From Roseobacter sp. HKCCD6576-2 (GTDB lineage: Bacteria > Pseudomonadota > Alphaproteobacteria > Rhodobacterales > Rhodobacteraceae): DNA of 64,000 bases. The stretch's first letter is position 1, and each line of letters begins with the position of its first letter. Shown here piece after piece: positions 56,181 through 64,000 of the stretch. A program made the position numbers and the translations under genes. The stretch lies in contig NZ_WVNW01000005.1 of the NCBI RefSeq assembly GCF_013179285.1, positions 186,001-250,000 on the forward strand, given 5' to 3'. The notes beneath the pieces are model-generated. The model saw only the letters and a program-made list of their open reading frames with translations. It did no database searches and was not told the origin of the DNA.

Positions 56181-56714
56181 TTACTTCTTCTTGCCTTCCT
56201 TGCGGAAGATATACTCGCCCTTATAGCGAATGCCTTTGCCCTTATAGGGTTCTGGCTTCCGCCACTCGCGGATGTTGGCCGCGACTTGGCCGACGAGTTG
56301 CTCATCATTGCCTTCGATGATCACTTCGGTGACTTTCGGCGCCGTCACGGTCACACCGGCCGGCACTTCGAAGTTCACTTCATGGGACAAGCCAAGCGAC
56401 AGTTTCAAGGTGTTGCCCTGCATCTGCGCCCGATAGCCCACGCCCTGGATCTCAAGCTCTTTCTTGAACCCGTCGGTCACGCCGGTGACCAGGTTCTGCA
56501 CCATCGTGCGGCTCATGCCCCACTGCTGCCGGGCACGTTTCGACTTGCCGCGCGGGGTCACCGTCACAGCGTTATCTTCCACGGCCAGGGTCACATCATC
56601 GGTTGCGGTGAAGCTGCGAGCGCCTTTCGGGCCTTTCACTTCAATCGTCTGACCCGAGATCGACGCTTCGACGCCAGAGGGAAGATCAACCGGCTTTTTG
56701 CCAATACGAGACAT
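56181..56714 (-). CDS. rplF: Ribosomal protein L6
   Basis: A 177-residue L6 beginning [19 protein letters not shown] and ending with [24 protein letters not shown]. It has two L6 alpha-beta repeats. The open frame extends 22 residues upstream into rpsH and is not used. Confidence 0.97.
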   Translation of the reverse strand: MSRIGKKPVDLPSGVEASISGQTIEVKGPKGARSFTATDDVTLAVEDNAVTVTPRGKSKRARQQWGMSRTMVQNLVTGVTDGFKKELEIQGVGYRAQMQGNTLKLSLGLSHEVNFEVPAGVTVTAPKVTEVIIEGNDEQLVGQVAANIREWRKPEPYKGKGIRYKGEYIFRKEGKKK

Positions 56715-56724
56715 CGTTCCCTCC

Positions 56725-57117
56725 TTAGAATACGGTGCAAAGCACTTCGCCGCCGACATTGGCATTGCGTGCATTTGCATCCGACATCACGCCCTTGGAC
56801 GTGGAGATAATCGACACACCCAGACCCTGACGGACCTGCGGAATGTCACCCACACCCATGTAGACGCGGCGACCAGGTTTGGAGACCCGCTTCAACTCGC
56901 GAATAACGGGCTCACCCTCGTAGTATTTCAGGCTAATCTCGATAGCCGGATGGCCATCGGCCCCGGTTACCTTTTCATAGCCGCGGATGTAGCCTTCGTC
57001 GGCCAACACATCCAGAACCCAGGCCCGAAGTTTGGAGGCGGGCGTCATCACCGTGGATTTGCCGCGCATCGAAGAGTTGCGGATCCGGGTGAGCATGTCT
57101 GCGATAGGATCAGTCAT
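56725..57117 (-). CDS. rpsH: Ribosomal protein S8
   Basis: A 130-residue S8 ([22 protein letters not shown]-terminal [34 protein letters not shown]). It binds the central domain of 16S rRNA and lies ten bases before rplF. Confidence 0.97.
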   Translation of the reverse strand: MTDPIADMLTRIRNSSMRGKSTVMTPASKLRAWVLDVLADEGYIRGYEKVTGADGHPAIEISLKYYEGEPVIRELKRVSKPGRRVYMGVGDIPQVRQGLGVSIISTSKGVMSDANARNANVGGEVLCTVF

Positions 57118-57131
57118 AATCTATATCTCCC

Positions 57132-57437
57132 CTACCAGCTCGACTTGACCATGCCGGGGATCTGACCATTGGAGGCCAAATCACGCAGCTTGATCCGCGA
57201 CATTTTCAGCTTGCGGTAATACGCCTTGGGGCGTCCGGTCAGCTGGCAACGGTTGTGCAACCGGGTGGCAGAGCTGTTGCGCGGCAGTTTCGCCAGTTTC
57301 AGGCGGGCCTTGAAACGCTCTTCCATCGGTTTGGTTTCATCATTCGCGATTTCTTTCAGCGCCGCGCGCTTGGTGGCATATTGTGCCACCAGCTTCTGAC
57401 GCTTCAATTCGCGTTCGATCATTGCTTTTTTTGCCAT
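57132..57437 (-). CDS. rpsN: Ribosomal protein S14 (zinc-free type)
   Basis: A 101-residue long-form S14, ending [39 protein letters not shown]. Only one cysteine is present, so this is the zinc-independent version. That fits an organism with a Zur system but needs no zinc-free paralogue here. Confidence 0.97.
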   Translation of the reverse strand: MAKKAMIERELKRQKLVAQYATKRAALKEIANDETKPMEERFKARLKLAKLPRNSSATRLHNRCQLTGRPKAYYRKLKMSRIKLRDLASNGQIPGMVKSSW

Positions 57438-57456
57438 GGTCTCTTCTCTCCCGCGC

Positions 57457-58020
57457 TCAGCTGTTGAAAGGCATGTTGAAAGCTTTCAACAGCGCCTTCG
57501 CTTCCGCGTCGGTGTTCGCGGTGGTGGCAATGACAATATCCATCCCCCAGACCTCATCGACCTTGTCGAAGTTGATCTCTGGGAACACGATGTGCTCTTT
57601 CATACCCATGGCATAGTTGCCACGGCCATCGAACGACTTGCCGGATACGCCGCGGAAGTCGCGGACGCGCGGCAAGGCGATGGTGATCAAGCGGTCCAGG
57701 AATTCATACATCCGGTCGCCGCGCAGCGTGACTTTGGCGCCAAGCGGCATCTCTTCACGCACCCGGAAACCCGCGATGGATTTCTTGGCCTTGGTCACGA
57801 CAGCCTGCTGACCGGCGATAGCGGTCAGGTCTTCCTGAGCGGATTTGACCTTCTTGCTGTCACGGACGGCTTCTGCACCAGCACCAATGTTCAGAACGAT
57901 CTTGTCCAGACGGGGCGCCATCATCGGGTTGGCATAGCTGAACTCTTCGATCAGCGCCGGTTTGATGGTCTCGGCATACAGCGCCTTGAGACGCGGGGTA
58001 TAGTTTGCAGTGTCCAACAT
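57457..58020 (-). CDS. rplE: Ribosomal protein L5
   Basis: A 187-residue L5, with [23 protein letters not shown] and a 5S rRNA contact region. Its start overlaps the rplX stop by one base. The C-terminal [27 protein letters not shown] is typical. Confidence 0.97.
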   Translation of the reverse strand: MLDTANYTPRLKALYAETIKPALIEEFSYANPMMAPRLDKIVLNIGAGAEAVRDSKKVKSAQEDLTAIAGQQAVVTKAKKSIAGFRVREEMPLGAKVTLRGDRMYEFLDRLITIALPRVRDFRGVSGKSFDGRGNYAMGMKEHIVFPEINFDKVDEVWGMDIVIATTANTDAEAKALLKAFNMPFNS

Positions 58021-58325
58021 CAGATCACGTCCCCCGTGGTCTTGGCGAAACGCACCTTTTTGCCGTCTTCGATTTTGAAGCCGACGCGGGTCGCTTTGCC
58101 ATTGGCGTCCAGAAGCGCCAAGTTGCTCAGCTGGATCGGCATCGCCTGAGGGATGCGACCGCCCTGGCTGGCCTGGCTTTGCTTGGTGTGACGGATGGCG
58201 ATGTTGATCCCATCCACGACGGCCTTGCTGGATTTCGGGTCAACAGACGAAATCTCGCCCTCTTTGCCCTTGTCCTTGCCGGCCAATACGACGACCTTGT
58301 CGCCCTTTTTCAGTTTAGCAGCCAT
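58020..58325 (-). CDS. rplX: Ribosomal protein L24
   Basis: A 101-residue L24 with the KOW motif ([21 protein letters not shown]). It initiates 50S assembly. It lies two bases after rplN and overlaps rplE by one. Confidence 0.97.
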   Translation of the reverse strand: MAAKLKKGDKVVVLAGKDKGKEGEISSVDPKSSKAVVDGINIAIRHTKQSQASQGGRIPQAMPIQLSNLALLDANGKATRVGFKIEDGKKVRFAKTTGDVI

Positions 58326-58327
58326 CT

Positions 58328-58696
58328 TCAGAGCACCTCCGGCGCAAGCGAGATGATTTTCATGAAGTTCTTGCCACGCAACTCGCGCACAACCGGCCCG
58401 AAAATCCGGGTGCCGATCGGCTCGTTGTTGTTGTTGAGAATGACGGCGGCGTTCCGATCAAAGCGGATCGCAGTGCCGTCTTCGCGGCGGACTTCTTTGG
58501 CGGTGCGCACGACGACGGCCTTGCGGACATCGCCCTTCTTCACGCGACCACGTGGGATGGCTTCCTTCACGGAGACTACGATCACGTCACCGACGCTTGC
58601 GTATTTCCGCTTGGACCCACCCAAGACCTTGATGCACTGAACACGGCGCGCGCCGCTATTGTCAGCAACATCCAGATTGGTCTGCATCTGGATCAT
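58328..58696 (-). CDS. rplN: Ribosomal protein L14
   Basis: A 122-residue L14 ([28 protein letters not shown]; ending [15 protein letters not shown]). It is the standard length and comes 66 bases after rpsQ. Confidence 0.98.
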   Translation of the reverse strand: MIQMQTNLDVADNSGARRVQCIKVLGGSKRKYASVGDVIVVSVKEAIPRGRVKKGDVRKAVVVRTAKEVRREDGTAIRFDRNAAVILNNNNEPIGTRIFGPVVRELRGKNFMKIISLAPEVL

Positions 58697-58762
58697 TTGG
58701 TTTCTCCCGACCTTTGGGGACCTTCCGCCCCAGGGTTTCGCTCAAACCGGGTGTGATTGCCC

Positions 58763-58993
58763 TTAGGAGGCAAGCACCTCCCAGCGTTTGGATTTCGAGA
58801 CAGGGGCACATTCCTGAATACGGACGGTGTCGCCTACCTTGAACGTGTTCTCCGGATCATGCGCCCGATACTTCTTGGACTTCCGGATGGTCTTCTGCAT
58901 GACCGGGTGCTTGAAGCGGCGCTCCACGGAGACGGTCACGGTCTGTGCATTGGCGTCGCTGGTCACGGTGCCTGTCAAAATGCGTTTGGGCAT
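58763..58993 (-). CDS. rpsQ: Ribosomal protein S17
   Basis: A 76-residue S17 ([42 protein letters not shown]). It binds 16S rRNA early in assembly and lies four bases after rpmC. Confidence 0.97.
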   Translation of the reverse strand: MPKRILTGTVTSDANAQTVTVSVERRFKHPVMQKTIRKSKKYRAHDPENTFKVGDTVRIQECAPVSKSKRWEVLAS

Positions 58994-58997
58994 AGTC

Positions 58998-59207
58998 TCA
59001 GGCCTCCGACTTGGCAGCGTCTGCCGCTTTTTGATTCAGAATGGTTTTCACCCGCGCGGCGCCCCGACGGACCTCGCGCATACGGGCGGTGTTTTCCAGC
59101 GCACCAGTGGCTTGCTGGAAGCGGAGGTTGAAGGCCTCCTTCTTCAGCTGGACGAGCTCCTCACGAAGCTGATCCGGCGTCTTGTCACGCAGTTCTTGGG
59201 CGTTCAT
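58998..59207 (-). CDS. rpmC: Ribosomal protein L29
   Basis: A 69-residue L29 ([44 protein letters not shown]). It normally follows rplP directly; here three unrelated genes and 2.7 kb lie between. The 117 bases upstream, between it and the 228-residue gene, must hold its promoter unless read-through supplies it. Confidence 0.97.
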   Translation of the reverse strand: MNAQELRDKTPDQLREELVQLKKEAFNLRFQQATGALENTARMREVRRGAARVKTILNQKAADAAKSEA

Positions 59208-59324
59208 CGCCTGATCTTCCTTTCAACATCACCAGACGGCCCCGCTCAGGGTCACCGTGATTCTGGTGGAGGTGGTGAATGAAGGGTGCGTATAGGGCGC
59301 AGTGCTTGAATTGGCAAGAGGTAT

Positions 59325-60011
59325 TCAAGAAGCGAGGCGGCCCTGCTCGACAAGATACATGTCCAACTCTCGCAAGGTCATTAGACGCCGCTCTTGCACC
59401 AGCCCGAACAGGCGTATCTTCGGACAGAAAGTACAGTAGTTTTGTCCAGACACGCGGTGGCCTGCGGCTCGCAGGCCTTTTGTGGCGAAGCTATCCATGA
59501 TCGGAAACACGTTTGGTCGATGAAAATGCAAGTACTTTGAGACGAAAGACCTGTGCTCACGGGCTTTCCGTGGCCTGGTTCGCGCGTTGGAGTCCGATGT
59601 GCTTTCAAACCATGAACTCGACCAGCCTCTCAGTTCTTTAACTAACCAACGGTGAACGCGTACAGGCTGTTCTGGATCCAGTTCAAAGAAGCCTGCAGCG
59701 TCCAGAGAACTCAGTCTTTCGTCCAAATTGCTCTTCTTGAGCTGGCGGCCAAGATGTTCGACAAAGCTAGTGCCATCATACCAACTTGGTCTGACACCTC
59801 GTTCAGGCGACGCTGCATAGATGCGCCCAATTGAAATCAGTTTGCCAGCAATAATCCGACTGTCAGTATGCGAGGGTTTTTCCGCGCACATGCGATATAA
59901 CATTTGATTTTCGAAAGTGCCTGCGAGTTCAATCGATTCACCATATTCAGATATCGTGGGATTTTTGCGGAGCAAATCTGACTCTGCGAAACTAATATCA
60001 CTCCCACCCAT
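59325..60011 (-). CDS. Unrecognised 228-residue protein
   Basis: No family is recognised with confidence. The protein is soluble, with mixed charge. A conserved-looking block RSFVSKYLHFHRPNVFPIMDSFATKGLR in the second half is followed by two nearby cysteines (NYCTFCPKIRLFG). By eye the DNA is less GC-rich and its codons less biased than those of the ribosomal genes around it, so recent acquisition is plausible. Its ATG overlaps the stop of the oxygenase gene by 14 bases, so it is translated from the same transcript. The role is unknown. Confidence 0.65.
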   Translation of the reverse strand: MGGSDISFAESDLLRKNPTISEYGESIELAGTFENQMLYRMCAEKPSHTDSRIIAGKLISIGRIYAASPERGVRPSWYDGTSFVEHLGRQLKKSNLDERLSSLDAAGFFELDPEQPVRVHRWLVKELRGWSSSWFESTSDSNARTRPRKAREHRSFVSKYLHFHRPNVFPIMDSFATKGLRAAGHRVSGQNYCTFCPKIRLFGLVQERRLMTLRELDMYLVEQGRLAS

Positions 60012-60621
60012 AATTAAAACTCACACTCACCCGGTCATCCTCCGCCATATTCATCGGCACCTCATGCCGGAGCCAGCTTTCCCAGAGCAGCACATCCCCC
60101 ACCGCGGGCGCCACATAGATGAAACTGCGCAACTCCTCGCGTGCCTCTGCCACACGCGTCGGGGCGGCCATCATCATCGCTGAGCGCGGGTCTTCGAATT
60201 TGATCGCGCTGGCACCTTCGGGTACGGCGACATAGGTCGTGCCGCTGATCACCGAATGCGGGTGGATGTGGCTGGTATGGATACCGCCCTCGGGCAGGAT
60301 GTTGATCCAAAGCGAGTCGAGTTTCAGCTTCTTCTCCCCCAGGTCAAACTCCAGATCCTTGGCAAAGGCCTTTACATGTTTGTCGAGCGTCTTTTTCAGG
60401 TCCTTGAAGATCGGAAACCGCCAGGGCAGATCGGCGAGCGAGGCGTAGCTCGTATAGCCTGGATAGCCGTTCTCGACGCACCAATCCTGCCCCGCCGCGT
60501 CATCCTCGGCAATCGACAGGCAAGACGCCTCCAATTCATCTGGGTCGATGGAGGTCTTGCCCAACTCGGACAAGCGGGCGTGATAGAGGCGGGTCGCGAA
60601 GAGGGATTTGATCTGGGACAT
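59998..60621 (-). CDS. TIGR02466-family putative 2OG-Fe(II) oxygenase
   Basis: A 207-residue protein of a family predicted to be a non-haem iron dioxygenase. Features are the N-terminal KSLFATRLYHARL strand, WINILPEGGIHTSHIHPHSVISGTTYVAVP with the iron-binding His-x-His region, and a distal WLRHEVPMN histidine ahead of RVSVSFNYGW. Its target is unknown. It diverges from the agmatinase-family gene and leads the 228-residue gene. Confidence 0.8.
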   Translation of the reverse strand: MSQIKSLFATRLYHARLSELGKTSIDPDELEASCLSIAEDDAAGQDWCVENGYPGYTSYASLADLPWRFPIFKDLKKTLDKHVKAFAKDLEFDLGEKKLKLDSLWINILPEGGIHTSHIHPHSVISGTTYVAVPEGASAIKFEDPRSAMMMAAPTRVAEAREELRSFIYVAPAVGDVLLWESWLRHEVPMNMAEDDRVSVSFNYGWE

Positions 60622-60735
60622 GGCGCCTGAATAGCCGAGCCATCACCAATTGGCGAGAGGCGCGAATGCCTTGCTCGAAAAGGTCGGCAACCCTAACGTT
60701 CGGGCTCTGATACGAGGCACCAGAAAGGCGCGGAC

Positions 60736-61719
60736 ATGGCGGATCAACATCTCACCTCGATGATGGACAATCTCTATTGGTGGGGCATCCCGACGATGTT
60801 CCGCTGCCCAAACGCCTCGGCGGAGGGGGCCGATATCGCGCTGGTCGGCGTGCCGCATTCCACCGGCAACGGCACCACCGAGCGCGATCAACACCTTGGC
60901 CCCCGCGCGCTCAGAAACGTCTCGGCCGTGTCGCGCCGGGTGCATGGGGCCTTCGGGATCGACCCCTGGGCGGCGGCAAAGATCGTCGATGTCGGCGATG
61001 TGCCCCTGCCGCGCGCGAACGATAACGAGGCCTGCATCGCCGACATCACCGCCTTCTACAAAGAGATCGACGCCGCGGGCGCACGCCCGGTTTCCGTGGG
61101 TGGCGATCACTCCATCACCGGCGGCATTGTCCAAGCCCTTGGCCAGGGTCAGATCGCGGACGGTGAGCCGGTTTGCTTCCTCCATCTCGACGCGCATACA
61201 GATGTCTTCACCAAGGTGGATCATTTCCTGGGGGCGAAAAAGTCGGCCGCGCATTGGGGCGCCTATCTGGCCGATCAGGGTCAGGTTGACCCGCATCACT
61301 CGATGCAAATCGGGCTTCGCGGTCATCCGCGCACGCTCGACTGGCTGCAACCGTCTTATGACTATGGCTACAATGTCGTGACCATGGCCGAGTTCCGCAG
61401 CCGTGGCCTGGCGGATGTGGTGGCGCAGATCAAAGAGGTTCTGGCCGGTCGGCCCGTCTATATCACCTTCGATCTAGATTGCCTCGACCCGACGATCGCC
61501 CCCGGGGTGTCAAACCTGGAACCCGGAGAAAGAGGTTTCGACATCGACGAGGCGGTGGCGCTTTTGCGCGCGGTGCGCGGCATGAATATCATCGGCGGCG
61601 ACATTGTCTGCATGATGCCGACGAAAGACAGCCCGAACCAAATCACGGCTCTGACGGCAACGGCGGTGATGTTCGAGATGATTTCGATGATCGCTGAGAC
61701 GACTCAAACGGGCGAATGA
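60736..61719 (+). CDS. Agmatinase/guanidinobutyrase-family ureohydrolase
   Basis: A 327-residue Mn-dependent ureohydrolase. Metal-binding motifs are SVGGDHSITGG, LHLDAHTDVF and TFDLDCLDPTIAPG. It hydrolyses a guanidino compound (agmatine, guanidinobutyrate or similar) to urea and an amine; the substrate-selecting loops cannot be judged by eye. It is the only gene on the plus strand in the ribosomal block and lies between rplP and the oxygenase gene. Confidence 0.9.
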   Translation: MADQHLTSMMDNLYWWGIPTMFRCPNASAEGADIALVGVPHSTGNGTTERDQHLGPRALRNVSAVSRRVHGAFGIDPWAAAKIVDVGDVPLPRANDNEACIADITAFYKEIDAAGARPVSVGGDHSITGGIVQALGQGQIADGEPVCFLHLDAHTDVFTKVDHFLGAKKSAAHWGAYLADQGQVDPHHSMQIGLRGHPRTLDWLQPSYDYGYNVVTMAEFRSRGLADVVAQIKEVLAGRPVYITFDLDCLDPTIAPGVSNLEPGERGFDIDEAVALLRAVRGMNIIGGDIVCMMPTKDSPNQITALTATAVMFEMISMIAETTQTGE

Positions 61720-61768
61720 TCTCGCACAGTGCCGCATTGAGACAGCCAAATTGCCCACAAAAAAGAGA

Positions 61769-61799
61769 TAACCCCCGCCCAGTTCCGGGACGAGGGTTA
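61769..61799 (-). terminator. Terminator-like hairpin after rplP
   Basis: TAACCC and GGGTTA arms, with further CG pairs inside, lie 78 bases after the rplP stop. The minus strand continues CTCTTTTTTG, a U-rich tract four bases from the stem. It would end the rplB-rplP transcript before the inserted genes; it may also serve the converging agmatinase gene. Confidence 0.75.
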
Positions 61800-61876
61800 C
61801 CAAATTCTTAACCGGGGTGAGGCCCGGACGATTTTTCGAAAATCGCCCACACCTCACGCTGCGGCAAAGCCATCGC

Positions 61877-62290
61877 TTACCAGTCTTCGCGAACGACTGT
61901 ACGGGTTTTCACCGGCAGCTTCATCGCGGCGAGGCGCAGGGCTTCGCGGGCGACGGGCTCCGACACACCGTCGATCTCGAACATGATCCGACCCGGCTTC
62001 ACTTTGCAGGCCCAGTAATCGACCGACCCCTTACCTTTACCCATCCGCACTTCGGTGGGCTTGGAGGTCACCGGCACGTCGGGGAAGATCCGGATCCAGA
62101 CCCGGCCCTGACGTTTCATGTGACGGGTCATGGCGCGACGGGCGGCTTCGATCTGTCGCGCGGTGACACGCTCAGGCTGAAGCGCCTTCAAACCATAGGT
62201 GCCGAAGGTCAGGTCAGACCCGCCCTTCGCTTCACCCTTGATCCGGCCTTTGAACTGTTTGCGGAACTTTGTGCGCTTTGGTTGCAGCAT
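61877..62290 (-). CDS. rplP: Ribosomal protein L16
   Basis: A 137-residue L16 ([64 protein letters not shown]). It contacts the A-site tRNA. It is the last ribosomal gene before the interruption. Confidence 0.98.
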   Translation of the reverse strand: MLQPKRTKFRKQFKGRIKGEAKGGSDLTFGTYGLKALQPERVTARQIEAARRAMTRHMKRQGRVWIRIFPDVPVTSKPTEVRMGKGKGSVDYWACKVKPGRIMFEIDGVSEPVAREALRLAAMKLPVKTRTVVREDW

Positions 62291-62302
62291 CTCATCTACT
62301 CC

Positions 62303-63007
62303 TTAGCGGTCGCGGCGGGGGCGCGGGCCACCACCTTCCTGGAGCTCCTGGTGCTTACGATCGCGAGCCGACGGGTCGTGCTCCATGATCTCACCTTTGA
62401 AGATCCAGACTTTGATGCCGATGATACCATAGGCGGTTTTGGCTTCCGCGTGCGCGTAGTCGATATCGGCGCGGAGCGTGTGCAGCGGCACCCGGCCCTC
62501 ACGATACCATTCGGTCCGCGCGATCTCGGCGCCGCCAAGACGGCCCGCGACATTCACCCGGATCCCGAGCGAGCCCATACGCATCGCGTTCTGAACCGAG
62601 CGCTTCATCGCGCGCCGGAACGACACCCGACGCTCAAGCTGCTGCGCGATGCTTTCGGCCACCAACGCGGCGTCCAGCTCGGGCTTGCGCACCTCGACGA
62701 TGTTCAAATGCAGCTCGCTCTCGGTCATCGCGGCAAGTTTCCGGCGCAGCGTTTCGATATCCGCGCCTTTCTTACCGATGATGACACCCGGGCGCGCTGT
62801 GTGGATCGTGACGCGGCACTTGCGGTGCGGACGCTCAATGATCACACGGGACACGCCCGCCTGCTTGCACTCTTCGTTGATGAATTCGCGCATACGGATG
62901 TCTTCCAGCAGAAGATCACCATAATCTTTGGTATCGGCATACCAGCGGCTGTCCCAGGTGCGGTTCACCTGCAGGCGCATGCCAATCGGATTGACCTTAT
63001 GACCCAT
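62303..63007 (-). CDS. rpsC: Ribosomal protein S3
   Basis: A 234-residue S3 with an N-terminal KH domain ([21 protein letters not shown]) and the S3 C-terminal domain ([20 protein letters not shown]-type). Its start abuts the rplV stop. Confidence 0.98.
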   Translation of the reverse strand: MGHKVNPIGMRLQVNRTWDSRWYADTKDYGDLLLEDIRMREFINEECKQAGVSRVIIERPHRKCRVTIHTARPGVIIGKKGADIETLRRKLAAMTESELHLNIVEVRKPELDAALVAESIAQQLERRVSFRRAMKRSVQNAMRMGSLGIRVNVAGRLGGAEIARTEWYREGRVPLHTLRADIDYAHAEAKTAYGIIGIKVWIFKGEIMEHDPSARDRKHQELQEGGGPRPRRDR

Positions 63008-63387
63008 TACGCTTGCTCCTCGACCTGGCGGACCGTGATGGTCAGCTCGCTGAACGGCTTGATGATGCGGCCAAACCGGCCCCGAGCCCGCGGACGTCCG
63101 CGTTTCAGGGTCAGGTTCTTGCCGACATAGGCTTCGGCAACGACCAACTCATCCACATCCAGGTTATGGTTGTTTTCGGCATTGGCGATGGCGGACTGAA
63201 GGCATTTCTTCACATCCACGGCGATCCGCTTTTTCGAGAAGGTCAGATCGGCCAGAGCCTTCTCCACCTTCTTGCCACGGATCATCTGCGCCACAAGGTT
63301 CAGCTTCTGCGGGCTCGTGCGCAGCATGCGGGACTTTGCCATCGCTTCATTCTCCGCCACGCGGCGGGGGTTCTTATCCTTGCTCAT
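63007..63387 (-). CDS. rplV: Ribosomal protein L22
   Basis: A 126-residue L22, with [25 protein letters not shown] and the exit-tunnel hairpin [17 protein letters not shown]. It overlaps the rpsS stop by four bases. Confidence 0.97.
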   Translation of the reverse strand: MSKDKNPRRVAENEAMAKSRMLRTSPQKLNLVAQMIRGKKVEKALADLTFSKKRIAVDVKKCLQSAIANAENNHNLDVDELVVAEAYVGKNLTLKRGRPRARGRFGRIIKPFSELTITVRQVEEQA

Positions 63388-63662
63388 TTGCGTTTCGCCT
63401 TCTTGTCGGCGGCGTGACCGTAATAGGTCCGCGTGGGCGAGTATTCCCCGAACTTCTGACCGATCATCTCTTCGGTGACGTTCACGGGGATATGCTTCCG
63501 ACCGTTATAGACACCAAAGGTGAGGCCCACGAACTGGGGCAGGATGGTGGAGCGGCGCGACCAGATCTTGATGACCTCCTTGCGGCCGCTCTCGCGGGAG
63601 GCTTCGGCCTTCTTGAGGACATAGCTGTCGACAAAAGGACCCTTCCAAACAGAACGCGACAT
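63384..63662 (-). CDS. rpsS: Ribosomal protein S19
   Basis: A 92-residue S19 ([42 protein letters not shown]). It lies three bases after rplB. Confidence 0.98.
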   Translation of the reverse strand: MSRSVWKGPFVDSYVLKKAEASRESGRKEVIKIWSRRSTILPQFVGLTFGVYNGRKHIPVNVTEEMIGQKFGEYSPTRTYYGHAADKKAKRK

Positions 63663-63665
63663 GCT

Positions 63666-64000
63666 TTAGCGCCCCTTCTTCTTGGCGTGACGCGAGCGGA
63701 TGATCAGCTTCGACGACGCTTTGTTCTTGTTCCGGGTCCGGGCCCCTTTGGTGGGCTTGCCCCAAGGCGACACAGGGTGACGACCGCCAGAGGTCCGGCC
63801 TTCACCACCACCATGGGGGTGATCGACGGGGTTCATCACAACACCACGCACAGAGGGGCGGATGCCCTTATGACGGTTGCGGCCCGCTTTACCGAGGTTC
63901 TGGTTCGAGTTGTCGGGGTTCGAGACCGCGCCAACCGTGGCCATGCATTCCTGACGCACCAGACGCAGCTCGCCCGAGGAGAGCCGGATCTGCGCGTAGC
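63666..64000 (-). CDS. rplB: Ribosomal protein L2, C-terminal part (cut by window end)
   Basis: The frame is open to the window edge and reads the C-terminal third of L2: [66 protein letters not shown] and the basic KKKGR end, including the peptidyl-transferase-region histidine. The start and N-terminal part lie beyond base 64000. Confidence 0.97.
   Translation of the reverse strand, partial: YAQIRLSSGELRLVRQECMATVGAVSNPDNSNQNLGKAGRNRHKGIRPSVRGVVMNPVDHPHGGGEGRTSGGRHPVSPWGKPTKGARTRNKNKASSKLIIRSRHAKKKGR

Noticed and set aside
61817-63130. 437-residue open frame on the plus strand
   Set aside because: It is antisense to rplP, rpsC and rplV, which are unmistakable; it arises from codon bias in GC-rich DNA.

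Overview
The window reads as chromosomal DNA of a GC-rich alphaproteobacterium of the Rhodobacteraceae (Roseobacter/Rhodobacter type). The pointers are the intact aapJQMP amino-acid transporter, a rpmH-rnpA-yidD-ttcA-yidC-MOSC-engB-argB string, an ATP12-type F1-ATPase chaperone, a SqdB-type sulfolipid enzyme, a LuxI/LuxR pair, TRAP transport, and a ribosomal block with adk directly after secY and no rpmJ or infA inside it. This placement rests on gene content and protein motifs read by eye, not on a database search.

Layout. 1-9980: a probable catabolic locus with a class III aminotransferase, a dihydrodipicolinate-synthase-fold lyase, a lone molybdenum hydroxylase large subunit, an aspartate dehydrogenase, a LysR regulator, 3-hydroxyanthranilate 3,4-dioxygenase and a three-part TRAP transporter. 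9992-18685: a cell-surface glycan and signalling block. UDP-sulfoquinovose synthase, a BcsB-like periplasmic protein and a processive family-2 glycosyltransferase form one operon. Beside them lie a hybrid histidine kinase, a cysteine-free secreted sulfite-oxidase-fold protein and a NarL-type response regulator. Related palindromes sit in front of both halves. 19635-24049: a zinc uptake cluster (znuB, znuC, zur, znuA, a NicO-type permease and a truncated COG0523 GTPase), flanked on both sides by gene-free, lower-quality DNA and ending near the 3' end of a tRNA-Arg(ACG) gene.

24609-28166 holds a sensor kinase and a flavin disulfide reductase with a DedA/TVP38 membrane protein. 28456-37620 is the rpmH-to-sixA housekeeping stretch, with an EAL protein inserted before yidC. 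38317-42814 is aapJQMP. 43051-47222 runs as a compact minus-strand series (rarA, crcB, rluC-type, HAD phosphatase, ATP12). 47306-48855 is the quorum-sensing pair plus a small divergent gene.

48918-64000 is the S10/spc/alpha ribosomal cluster on the minus strand from rplB (cut by the window edge) to rplQ. It is not continuous. After rplP there is a terminator-like hairpin, then an agmatinase-family gene on the opposite strand, a 2OG-Fe(II) oxygenase-like gene and an unrecognised 228-residue gene. After rpmD there is a second terminator-like hairpin and a globin gene before rplO.

The most interesting candidates for something not yet described are the sulfoquinovose-nucleotide/processive-synthase operon with its adjacent two-component system, the unassigned 3-hydroxyanthranilate-linked catabolic locus, and the accessory genes lodged inside the ribosomal block.
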